NCBI GenBank assembly: GCA_015060685.1
Contig: SUXZ01000020.1
Location: forward strand, 1 to 44,776
DNA length: 44,776 nucleotides
Source: Mediterranea massiliensis
GTDB lineage: Bacteria; Bacteroidota; Bacteroidia; Bacteroidales; Bacteroidaceae
Direction: 5' to 3'
Every line of letters starts with the position of its first letter. The stretch's first letter is position 1. Under the pieces are notes generated by a model. That model ran no database searches, was not told the DNA's origin, and saw nothing but the letters and a program-made list of their open reading frames with translations. Positions 24,751 through 32,242 of this stretch are shown here, in pieces. The position numbers and the translations under genes are program-made.

Positions 24751-26650
24751 AAAGATACTGAAGCAGTATTGGGGGTACGACTCTTTTCGGGGCATTCAAC
24801 AGGAGATTATCGAGAGCATCGGCTCGGGGAAAGATACCTTGGGACTAATGCCTACCGGCGGAGGAAAATCGATTACCTTTCAGGTGCCGGCTCTGGCTAA
24901 AGAGGGATTGTGCCTTGTCATTACCCCTTTGATTGCGTTGATGAAAGACCAGGTTCAGAACCTGAAAAGAAGAGGCATCAGAGCATTGGCCATCTATTCG
25001 GGTATGAACAGGCAAGATATTGTAACGACTCTTGAGAACTGCATCTTCGGCAACTATAAGTTTCTGTACATCTCTCCCGAACGGCTGGATTCGGAGCTGT
25101 TTCAAACGAAGCTGAAAAAGATGAATGTCAGCATGATAACGGTTGACGAAAGCCATTGCATCTCGCAATGGGGATACGATTTCCGCCCAGCCTACCTAAA
25201 GATTGCCGACATCCGCCAGCTACTGCCCAACGTACCTATCCTGGCACTGACAGCCACCGCCACCCCTGAAGTGGTGAGCGACATACAGGCACGACTTGGC
25301 TTCAAACAGGAGAATGTTTTCCGAATGAGTTTCGAGCGGAAGAACCTGGCCTATGTTGTGCGAAACACCGACAACAAATCGGACGAGCTGCTATACATCT
25401 TGAGAAAGATGAGCGGAAGTGCCATTGTATATGTACGCAACCGCCGGAAGACCAAGGAGATTGCCGAACTACTGAAGAACGAACAGATAACGGCAGAATT
25501 CTATCATGCCGGTTTGGACAATGCCGCCAAAGACATCCGCGAGCAGTTGTGGAAGGATGGCAAGAGCCGTGTGATGGTGGCCACCAACGCATTTGGCATG
25601 GGTATAGATAAGCCCGATGTGCGACTGGTTATCCACATGGATTTACCGGACTCCATCGAAGCCTATTTCCAAGAGGCCGGACGAGCCGGACGCGATGGCG
25701 AAAAGGCCTATTCCGTTATTCTCTATTCCAATGCCGACAAAGCCCGCTTGCAGAAAAGAATCCCCGACAACTTTCCCGAAAAGGAATACATACGCGAAGT
25801 GTACGAACATCTGCAATACTACTACCAAATGGCCATGGGCGACGGACAAGGCTGCATGCGTCCGTTCGACCTGGAAGACTTCTGCAGAAAGTTCAAGCAC
25901 TTCCCCATCCAGGCCGATAGTGCATTAAGGATATTGACACAAGCCGGATACCTGGAATATACCGACTCGCAAGAGAACGCATCGCGACTGCTCTTCACAC
26001 TGAAACGTGACGAGCTGTACAAATTGCGCGAAACAGATGATACAACGGAAATGTTGATTCAAACCATCTTGCGCTCGTACACCGGATTGTTCACCGACTA
26101 TGTCTTTATCAGCGAGAAAGCATTGAGTACGCGCACCGGCCTGACACTTCAGGAAATATACGAGCGACTTGTCGGTTTGGCACAGCGCGGCATCGTTCAT
26201 TATATTCCTCAAAAGAATACACCTTATATTATATATACGCGTGCGCGCGTAGAGAAACAAGAGATTCGCATCACCCCCGAAGTTTATGAAGAGCGAAAAA
26301 AGCGGTTCCAACTACGAATTGAGCACATGATAGAATATGCCACGGCCTATTATCCTTGCCGAAGCCGCATGCTTCTATCCTACTTCGGAGAAAAGAACAA
26401 CCACAATTGTGGGATTTGCGATACTTGCGTCAGCCTACGCAAAGGCGAAAAGATGTTGCCCGAAACAGACATGAGCAAGTTGCAAGAGCAAGTTATGACA
26501 CTGCTGGGCGAGGAACCACAGTTTTCGCACGTTATTGCCAAGAAACTCGGTGCAGACAAAGAGGCTTTGGCATTGCTGCTACGCCAACTTTTAGAGAACG
26601 AGCAACTAATCATGAACAATGGAAAGATTCAAATAAACCCAAAATCATAA
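24743..26650 (+). CDS. recQ: RecQ-family ATP-dependent DNA helicase (no HRDC domain)
   Basis: The 635-residue protein begins with the helicase core: Q-motif FRGIQQEII, Walker A TGGGKS near 37-42, DESHCISQWGYDFRP near 134 (DESH in place of DEAH), and motif VI QEAGRAGRDG near 311. A zinc-binding part with C...CGICDTC lies near 538-562, followed by a short winged-helix end. There is no HRDC domain, as in the shorter RecQ type. It unwinds DNA 3' to 5' and is translationally coupled to recJ. Bacteroides species often have more than one RecQ, so this may be a second copy. Confidence 0.9.
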   Translation: MYKKILKQYWGYDSFRGIQQEIIESIGSGKDTLGLMPTGGGKSITFQVPALAKEGLCLVITPLIALMKDQVQNLKRRGIRALAIYSGMNRQDIVTTLENCIFGNYKFLYISPERLDSELFQTKLKKMNVSMITVDESHCISQWGYDFRPAYLKIADIRQLLPNVPILALTATATPEVVSDIQARLGFKQENVFRMSFERKNLAYVVRNTDNKSDELLYILRKMSGSAIVYVRNRRKTKEIAELLKNEQITAEFYHAGLDNAAKDIREQLWKDGKSRVMVATNAFGMGIDKPDVRLVIHMDLPDSIEAYFQEAGRAGRDGEKAYSVILYSNADKARLQKRIPDNFPEKEYIREVYEHLQYYYQMAMGDGQGCMRPFDLEDFCRKFKHFPIQADSALRILTQAGYLEYTDSQENASRLLFTLKRDELYKLRETDDTTEMLIQTILRSYTGLFTDYVFISEKALSTRTGLTLQEIYERLVGLAQRGIVHYIPQKNTPYIIYTRARVEKQEIRITPEVYEERKKRFQLRIEHMIEYATAYYPCRSRMLLSYFGEKNNHNCGICDTCVSLRKGEKMLPETDMSKLQEQVMTLLGEEPQFSHVIAKKLGADKEALALLLRQLLENEQLIMNNGKIQINPKS

Positions 26651-26654
26651 CGAT

Positions 26655-27608
26655 ATGAGCTTTTTATCATTTATCTTTGGAAATAAGAAAGAGAACGCAT
26701 CTGAGGAACAACAAAAGAATCAGAAGAAGTTTGAAATATTCAAGTACGACGGCATGCGTGCCTGGCGAATGGGACGAGTGGACTATGCCATAAAATGCTT
26801 TAACGAGGCATTGGCTTTGGAAAACGACTTTGAGACCATGGGATACCTGGCTCAGGCCTATCTACAAACCGGCCAGTTGGAAGCCTCACGCAAGCTATAC
26901 GACCAGATGGTAGAGATGGAACCGGAGCATGTCATCACACTTATCAACCTGGCCAATGTTTGCCATTTGCAGGAAGATTATCCTGCCATGAAGGCTGCCG
27001 CCGAAAAGGTTATCAACATTGAACAAGGAAATGCGATGGGATACTTCCTGTTAGGCAGAGCAACCGGAGGAGAAGGAAATGAGATTATGAGCATTGCCCA
27101 CCTGACCAAGGCCATTACCCTGAAAGAGGATTTTATTGAAGCACGACTGATGCGTGCCGAAGCGTTGATTTCGATGAGACAACCGAAAGAGGCCATGGAA
27201 GACATTAATGCCATCTTGAGCTATGAGCCCGACAACGAACAAGCTATCTTGCTGCGTGGCCGTAAGTTTTTGGCCGAAGGCAACACACAAAATGCCGAGG
27301 AAGACTATCGACACATCATTTCACTGAACCCCTTCAACGAACAGGCATTCCTCTATTTAGGAGAACTGTATATTCAGCAAGGCAAGCTGACCGAAGCCAT
27401 TGCTACATTCGACGAAGCCATCGAATTGAACCCGCAATTTGCCAAAGCCTACCACGAACGTGGACGCGCAAAATTGATGAATGGAGATAAAGAGGGCTCT
27501 TTAGAAGATGTAAAAATGGCTATGGAGATTGCTCCCAAAGAGGCAGAAGCCGTGAGCGGAACTTTCCATAACCAAGAGGCGCCACAAACAAACGTTTTGG
27601 GAATATAA
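26655..27608 (+). CDS. Tetratricopeptide-repeat protein
   Basis: The 317-residue protein starts MSFLSFIFGNKKENASEEQQ and then holds about seven TPR units, e.g. AIKCFNEALALENDFETMGY near 49-68 and EAIATFDEAIELNPQFAKAY near 244-263. No signal peptide or membrane helix is visible. TPR proteins are scaffolds for protein binding. It starts four bases after the helicase stops, so it belongs to the recJ-recQ operon, but its partner is unknown. Confidence 0.85.
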   Translation: MSFLSFIFGNKKENASEEQQKNQKKFEIFKYDGMRAWRMGRVDYAIKCFNEALALENDFETMGYLAQAYLQTGQLEASRKLYDQMVEMEPEHVITLINLANVCHLQEDYPAMKAAAEKVINIEQGNAMGYFLLGRATGGEGNEIMSIAHLTKAITLKEDFIEARLMRAEALISMRQPKEAMEDINAILSYEPDNEQAILLRGRKFLAEGNTQNAEEDYRHIISLNPFNEQAFLYLGELYIQQGKLTEAIATFDEAIELNPQFAKAYHERGRAKLMNGDKEGSLEDVKMAMEIAPKEAEAVSGTFHNQEAPQTNVLGI

Positions 27609-27674
27609 GCCTACCTTTAAAAAGACATTTTTAAGAAAAAAAGCACGAAATAATAAAAAAACGTTCACGATTTG

Positions 27675-27704
27675 TTGTGTTTTAAAAGAAAAGAGTTACT
27701 TTTG
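27675..27704 (+). promoter_or_regulatory. Promoter of the Phe/Tyr operon
   Basis: TTG at 27675-27677, 19 bases and TACTTTTG at 27697-27704 match the Bacteroidetes consensus. Predicted start near 27710, 20 bases before the leader-peptide ATG. Confidence 0.75.
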
Positions 27705-27731
27705 CATCGAAAATAAAAGCAAAACATAAGC

Positions 27732-27818
27732 ATGAACCTATTTACTTTTGCATATTACTTCTTTTTTTACTTTTACTTTAGCCAGAAAGTAGAGCGGGAG
27801 TTTGTATGTATCAAGTGA
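27732..27818 (+). CDS. Phe/Tyr-rich leader peptide for transcription attenuation
   Basis: This 28-codon frame has the sequence MNLFTFAYYFFFYFYF followed by SQKVEREFVCIK and TGA. Residues 4-16 hold seven Phe and four Tyr. It lies between a good promoter and an intrinsic terminator, just upstream of four genes for Phe and Tyr synthesis. The string AGCGGGA at 27793-27799, inside its last third, can pair with TCCCGCT at 27863-27869 in the terminator. A ribosome stalled on Phe or Tyr codons would leave this arm free for antitermination. This matches pheL-type leaders in mechanism though not in sequence. It is too short for usual gene callers. Confidence 0.85.
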   Translation: MNLFTFAYYFFFYFYFSQKVEREFVCIK

Positions 27819-27860
27819 CAGTGATGCTTAAGAACTGAAAAGATTTTAAGAAACGATATG

Positions 27861-27891
27861 AATCCCGCTTATATTTGTAAGCGGGATTTTT
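27861..27891 (+). terminator. Attenuator terminator before pheA
   Basis: ATCCCGCTTA (27862-27871) and TAAGCGGGAT (27878-27887) form a perfect ten-pair stem with a six-base loop and a run of five T, 15 bases before the pheA start. The left arm can instead pair with AGCGGGA at 27793-27799; TATC (27809-27812) with GATA (27855-27858) could extend that alternative. Confidence 0.85.
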
Positions 27892-27905
27892 AATTATTCA
27901 TAAAT

Positions 27906-28751
27906 ATGAAAAGAATTGCCATTCAAGGAACATTAGGTTCGTTTCACGACATTGCCGCCCATAACTATTTCGAAGGCGAAGAGATTGAACTGATATGTTG
28001 CGCCACATTCGAAGACGTGTTCAATGCCGTACAACAAGACAGCAAAGTGATTGGCTTGGCCGCCATCGAGAATACCATTGCAGGCAGCTTGCTTCACAAC
28101 TACGAATTGTTGAAACAAAGCAACCTGCAAATCATCGGCGAACACAAGCTTCGCATTTCACACTGTATCTGTTGCCTGCCCGAGGAAGACTGGGACGACA
28201 TCACGGAAGTAAACTCCCACCCCATCGCCTTGATGCAATGTCGAGACTTCCTGAGTCGCCATCCCAAGATGAAGGTTGTCGAAGCAGAAGATACAGCGCT
28301 CAGTGCCGAAATCATCAAGAAAGGAAACGTTAAAGGACATGCCGCAATCTGTTCGAGAGCAGCAGCTGAGATGTATGGCATGAAGGTGTTGGAAGATGCC
28401 ATCGAGACAAACAAGCACAACTTCACCCGTTTCCTGGTGGTAGCCGACCCTTGGCAAGCAGACGAATTGAATCATCGCAACAGCCGGGCAAACAAGTCGA
28501 GCGTGGTGTTCACATTGCCTCATGCCGAAGGCAGCCTGTCGCAAGTTCTTTCTATCCTGTCGTTCTACCGCATCAACCTGACAAAGATTCAGTCGCTTCC
28601 CATCATCGGACGCGAATGGGAATATCAATTCTACGTAGATGTTGTGTTTGATGACCTGTTGAGGTACAAGCAATCTATAACAGCCATAACTCCACTAACC
28701 AAAGAACTTAAAATATTAGGAGAATACGAAGATGGAAAATCAACTATCTAA
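27906..28751 (+). CDS. pheA: Prephenate dehydratase
   Basis: The 281-residue protein converts prephenate to phenylpyruvate. It begins IAIQGTLGSFHDIAAHNYF, the family opening, and has AIENTIAGSL near 58-67 and the catalytic NFTRF motif near 171-175. A C-terminal ACT domain (about 198-275, with FTLPHAEGSLSQVLSIL and KIQSLPIIG) gives feedback control by Phe. There is no chorismate mutase domain; that activity is fused to the DAHP synthase downstream. It is the first structural gene after the attenuator. Its end overlaps the aminotransferase gene by 20 bases. Confidence 0.93.
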   Translation: MKRIAIQGTLGSFHDIAAHNYFEGEEIELICCATFEDVFNAVQQDSKVIGLAAIENTIAGSLLHNYELLKQSNLQIIGEHKLRISHCICCLPEEDWDDITEVNSHPIALMQCRDFLSRHPKMKVVEAEDTALSAEIIKKGNVKGHAAICSRAAAEMYGMKVLEDAIETNKHNFTRFLVVADPWQADELNHRNSRANKSSVVFTLPHAEGSLSQVLSILSFYRINLTKIQSLPIIGREWEYQFYVDVVFDDLLRYKQSITAITPLTKELKILGEYEDGKSTI

Positions 28752-29910
28752 TAAGATACGCCCTGCCGACCGCTTGGCAGGAGTAAGCGAGTACTACTTT
28801 TCGAAGAAGCTGAAAGAGGTAGCACAGATGAATGCCGAAGGAAAAGATGTAATCAGCCTCGGCATAGGCAGCCCAGACATGCCGCCCTCTGAAGAGACCA
28901 TTCAAACGCTTTGTCGCGAAGCACAAAACCCCAACGGACATGGCTACATGCCTTATGTGGGCATTCCCGAATTGCGACAAGCCTTTGCCGATTGGTACAA
29001 AAAGTGGTATCAAGTGGACTTGGATGCCAAAAGCGAAATCCAACCACTGATTGGTTCGAAAGAGGGAATCTTGCACGTAACACTTGCCTTTGTCAATCCG
29101 GGCGACCAAGTATTGGTTCCCAACCCGGGCTATCCCACCTACACATCGCTTAGCCGCATCCTCGGTGCAGAAATCGTGAACTACGACCTAAAGGAAGAAA
29201 ATGGTTGGATGCCCGACTTTGAAGCGTTGGAACAGATGGATATGAGCCGCGTAAAATTGATGTGGACCAACTATCCTAACATGCCGACCGGTGCCAATGC
29301 CACTCCTGAACTATACGAACGCCTGGTCGATTTGGCTCGTCGCAAGAACATCGTCATCGTGAACGACAACCCATACAGTTTCATCTTGAACGACAAGCCA
29401 CTAAGCATACTAAGCGTGCCAGGAGCCAAAGATTGCTGCATCGAATTCAACTCGATGAGTAAAAGCCACAACATGCCTGGATGGCGTATTGGCATGCTGG
29501 CTTCGAATGCCGACTTCGTCCAATGGATTCTGAAGGTAAAGAGCAACATTGACAGTGGTATGTATAGAGCCATGCAACTGGCAGCCGCTACCGCCCTCGA
29601 AGCCGAAAAGGATTGGTACGACGGAAATAATCAAAACTACCGCAACCGTCGGAAGATAGCCGGAGAGATTATGGATGTATTGGGATGCCAATACAACGAG
29701 AATCAAGTAGGTATGTTCCTTTGGGGTAGAATACCCGATAGTTACAACGATGTTGAGGAACTGACCGAACGCATCTTGCACGAAGCAAGGGTGTTCATCA
29801 CACCCGGCTTTATCTTTGGAAGCAACGGAAAACGTTACATCCGCATCTCACTCTGCTGCAAGGACGAGAAACTTGCCGAAGCATTGCGCAGAATTAAGGA
29901 AATCATATAA
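28732..29910 (+). CDS. Class I/II PLP-dependent aminotransferase, probably aromatic/prephenate type
   Basis: The 392-residue protein has the fold I aminotransferase pattern: SLGIGSPDMPP near 42-52, PNPGYPTY near 129, NYPNMPTGA near 179, and SMSKSHNMPGWRIG with the PLP lysine near 244. It likely makes Phe and Tyr from their keto acids or transaminates prephenate. The assignment to aromatic amino acids rests on its place between pheA and the DAHP synthase; the family also includes LL-diaminopimelate and aspartate aminotransferases. It overlaps pheA by 20 bases, so translation is coupled. Confidence 0.88.
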   Translation: MENQLSNKIRPADRLAGVSEYYFSKKLKEVAQMNAEGKDVISLGIGSPDMPPSEETIQTLCREAQNPNGHGYMPYVGIPELRQAFADWYKKWYQVDLDAKSEIQPLIGSKEGILHVTLAFVNPGDQVLVPNPGYPTYTSLSRILGAEIVNYDLKEENGWMPDFEALEQMDMSRVKLMWTNYPNMPTGANATPELYERLVDLARRKNIVIVNDNPYSFILNDKPLSILSVPGAKDCCIEFNSMSKSHNMPGWRIGMLASNADFVQWILKVKSNIDSGMYRAMQLAAATALEAEKDWYDGNNQNYRNRRKIAGEIMDVLGCQYNENQVGMFLWGRIPDSYNDVEELTERILHEARVFITPGFIFGSNGKRYIRISLCCKDEKLAEALRRIKEII

Positions 29911-29954
29911 CTCAATTCAATAAATTAAAATTCAACAATCAAAATTATATTGCT

Positions 29955-31022
29955 ATGGAACTGAACCTTGAACCCCTAAAACTGAAAGGTGTACGCGAAG
30001 AGCGTCCTTTAGTAATATCAGGCCCCTGTAGTGCCGAAACCGAAGAACAAGTAATGAACACGGCTCACCAACTGGCCAACAAAGGCATTAAGATTTTCCG
30101 TGCAGGTATCTGGAAACCACGCACCAAACCGGGTGGTTTCGAAGGTGTGGGCGTTGAAGGCTTGAGATGGATGCAACGCGTAAAAGAAGAGACCGGCATG
30201 ATGACATCTACCGAGGTAGCTACCGCCAAACATGCCGAAGAAGCATTGAAAGCCGGTATCGACATTCTTTGGGTAGGTGCACGCACTACTGCCAACCCCT
30301 TTGCCGTGCAGGAACTTGCCGACGCCTTGAAAGGTGTAGATATTCCTGTCTTGATAAAGAACCCGGTAAACCCCGATTTGGAATTGTGGATTGGTGCATT
30401 GGAGCGCATCAACGGAGCCGGCATTAAACGACTTGCCGTTATTCACCGCGGATTCAGCAGTTACGACAAGACCATCTACCGCAACTTGCCACAATGGCAC
30501 ATTCCTATAGAACTGCGTCGCCGCATTCCGAGCCTTCCCATCATCTGCGACCCCAGCCACATTGGCGGTAAGCGCGAACTGATTGCACCGCTTTGTCAGC
30601 AGGCCATGGACTTAGGTTTCGACGGCCTCATCCTGGAAAGCCATTGCAACCCCGATGCTGCATGGAGCGATGCCAAGCAACAGGTAACACCGGACATCTT
30701 GGATTACATTCTGAACTTGCTCGTCATCCGCAAGGAGACACAAACCACCGAAAATCTCTCGGAATTGCGTAAGCAAATCGACGAATGTGATAACAACTTG
30801 ATTCAGGAACTATCGAAGCGTATGCGCGTAGCACGCGAAATCGGTACATACAAGAAAGAGCATAACATGACCATCCTGCAAACCGGTCGTTACAACGAAA
30901 TCCTGGATAAGCGCGCCTCGCAAGGTAGCCTATGTGGTATGAGCAGCGAATTCGTAAAGAAAGTATTCGAAGCCATCCACGAAGAGAGTGTACGTCAACA
31001 AATGGAAATCTTAAACCGATAA
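29955..31022 (+). CDS. Bifunctional DAHP synthase / chorismate mutase
   Basis: The 355-residue protein joins two domains. Residues 1-255 are a KDO8P-synthase-like DAHP synthase (SGPCSAETEEQV near 21-32, FRAGIWKPRTKPGGFEG near 49-65, VIHRGFSSY, CDPSHIGGKRE). Residues about 265-355 are an AroQ-type chorismate mutase (ELRKQIDECDNNLIQELSKR, then EIGTYKKEHN). It therefore catalyses the first step of the shikimate pathway and the branch step to prephenate. The fusion is known in Bacteroidetes. The mutase may let prephenate regulate the synthase. It lies 44 bases after the aminotransferase in the same operon. Confidence 0.92.
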   Translation: MELNLEPLKLKGVREERPLVISGPCSAETEEQVMNTAHQLANKGIKIFRAGIWKPRTKPGGFEGVGVEGLRWMQRVKEETGMMTSTEVATAKHAEEALKAGIDILWVGARTTANPFAVQELADALKGVDIPVLIKNPVNPDLELWIGALERINGAGIKRLAVIHRGFSSYDKTIYRNLPQWHIPIELRRRIPSLPIICDPSHIGGKRELIAPLCQQAMDLGFDGLILESHCNPDAAWSDAKQQVTPDILDYILNLLVIRKETQTTENLSELRKQIDECDNNLIQELSKRMRVAREIGTYKKEHNMTILQTGRYNEILDKRASQGSLCGMSSEFVKKVFEAIHEESVRQQMEILNR

Positions 31023-31023
31023 T

Positions 31024-31797
31024 ATGCGCATACTGATACTTGGAGCCGGTAAGATGGGCTCATTTTTCACAGATGTACTGAGTTTCCAACACGAAACTGC
31101 CGTGTACGATGTAGATCCGAAACGATTGCGTTTTGTTTATAACACCTACCGGTTCACCACGTTGGAAGAGATTGCCGAGTTCAAACCCGAACTGGTCATC
31201 AATGCCGCAACGGTAAAATATACCATCGATGCCTTCAAGCAGGTACTTCCCGCACTGCCAAAAGATTGTATCTTAAGCGACATTGCATCGGTTAAGACCG
31301 GTTTGAAGGAGTTCTACGAAGGATGCGGATTCCGTTACGTCTCTACCCACCCGATGTTTGGCCCCACCTTTGCCAACTTGGACAAGTTGAGCACCGAGAA
31401 TGCCATCATCATCACCGAGGGCGACCACCTTGGACGCATCTTCTTCAAAGACCTCTACCAAGGATTGGGATTGAACATCTTCGAATACAGTTTCGACGGT
31501 CACGACGAAACCGTGGCCTATTCACTCTCCATCCCATTTGTTTCTACCTTTGTATTTGCGGCTGTAATGAAGCACCAGGATGCTCCGGGTACAACCTTCA
31601 AACGCCACATGGCCATTGCACGGGGAGTATTGAACGAAGATGATTATCTGTTGCAAGAGATTCTCTTCAATCCTCGCACACCGGCTCAGGTTGAGGGTAT
31701 CCGCACCGAGCTACACGAGTTGCTGGATATCATCACCAACAAGGATGCCGAAGGCATGAAACAATACTTGAAGAAAATCCGCGAGAAAATCCAATAA
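31024..31797 (+). CDS. tyrA: Prephenate dehydrogenase
   Basis: The 257-residue protein starts with an NAD-binding Rossmann motif ILGAGKMGSFF (4-14) and has SDIASVKTGLKEF near 85-97 and STHPMFGPTFANL near 110-122, where the histidine is the usual catalytic one. It oxidises prephenate to 4-hydroxyphenylpyruvate for Tyr. It lacks an ACT domain, so feedback must come from the leader or the first enzyme. The start is one base after the previous stop. It is the last gene of the Phe/Tyr operon. Confidence 0.9.
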   Translation: MRILILGAGKMGSFFTDVLSFQHETAVYDVDPKRLRFVYNTYRFTTLEEIAEFKPELVINAATVKYTIDAFKQVLPALPKDCILSDIASVKTGLKEFYEGCGFRYVSTHPMFGPTFANLDKLSTENAIIITEGDHLGRIFFKDLYQGLGLNIFEYSFDGHDETVAYSLSIPFVSTFVFAAVMKHQDAPGTTFKRHMAIARGVLNEDDYLLQEILFNPRTPAQVEGIRTELHELLDIITNKDAEGMKQYLKKIREKIQ

Positions 31798-31875
31798 ACA
31801 TTTAGCCGTTTAGATTGTTTATGATGAAAAAGCAACGCAACTTGCTTGTTATTATTCACCTAAACAATATTGACT

Positions 31876-32136
31876 ATGGTTATTATTTGGTACATTATTA
31901 TTGGAATTGTAGCCGGTTTCTTGGCCGGCAAGATTATGCGTGGCGGTGGTTTCGGCTTTTGGCTGAACTTAGTATTAGGCATTATCGGTGGCATTTTGGG
32001 CGGTTGGCTCTTCGGGCTGTTCGGTTTTGAGTTCGGAGGCATTTTAGGAAACTTGATTACCGCCGTTATCGGTGCCGTCCTATTGCTTTGGATTTTCTCC
32101 TTGTTTATCAGACGAGAAATAGAAGAGGATGAATAA
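31876..32136 (+). CDS. GlsB/YeaQ/YmgE-family small membrane protein
   Basis: The 86-residue protein has three glycine-rich membrane helices (about 2-20, 28-48, 55-76), with GIVAGFLAGKIMRGGGFG near 9-26 and a charged end RREIEEDE. It matches the transglycosylase-associated/GlsB family of stress-linked inner-membrane proteins of unknown function. The ATG at 31876 is preferred to a TTG two codons earlier. It may be the last gene of the Phe/Tyr transcript or have its own promoter; a strong terminator follows. Confidence 0.85.
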   Translation: MVIIWYIIIGIVAGFLAGKIMRGGGFGFWLNLVLGIIGGILGGWLFGLFGFEFGGILGNLITAVIGAVLLLWIFSLFIRREIEEDE

Positions 32137-32153
32137 TCTCCACACAAAAGATT

Positions 32154-32185
32154 AAAGAGGTGCATGCTTAAGCATGCACCTCTTT
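32154..32185. terminator. Perfect 32-base palindrome, terminator
   Basis: AAAGAGGTGCATGCTT is followed directly by its exact complement, giving a stem ending in CTCTTT. It separates the GlsB gene from the dnaG promoter and can act on either strand. Confidence 0.75.
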
Positions 32186-32206
32186 GCATATATTCCAACT
32201 TCTCTG

Positions 32207-32237
32207 TTGCCTATCTGAAAAGAATGTACTACTTTTG
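32207..32237 (+). promoter_or_regulatory. Promoter of dnaG
   Basis: TTG at 32207-32209, 20 bases and TACTTTTG at 32230-32237 fit the consensus. The -7 element ends six bases before the dnaG ATG, predicting an almost leaderless mRNA. Confidence 0.75.
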
Positions 32238-32242
32238 CAAGC

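Noticed and set aside
31815..32030. 71-codon frame overlapping the GlsB-type gene
   Set aside because: It runs in another frame through the coding region of a recognisable membrane protein.
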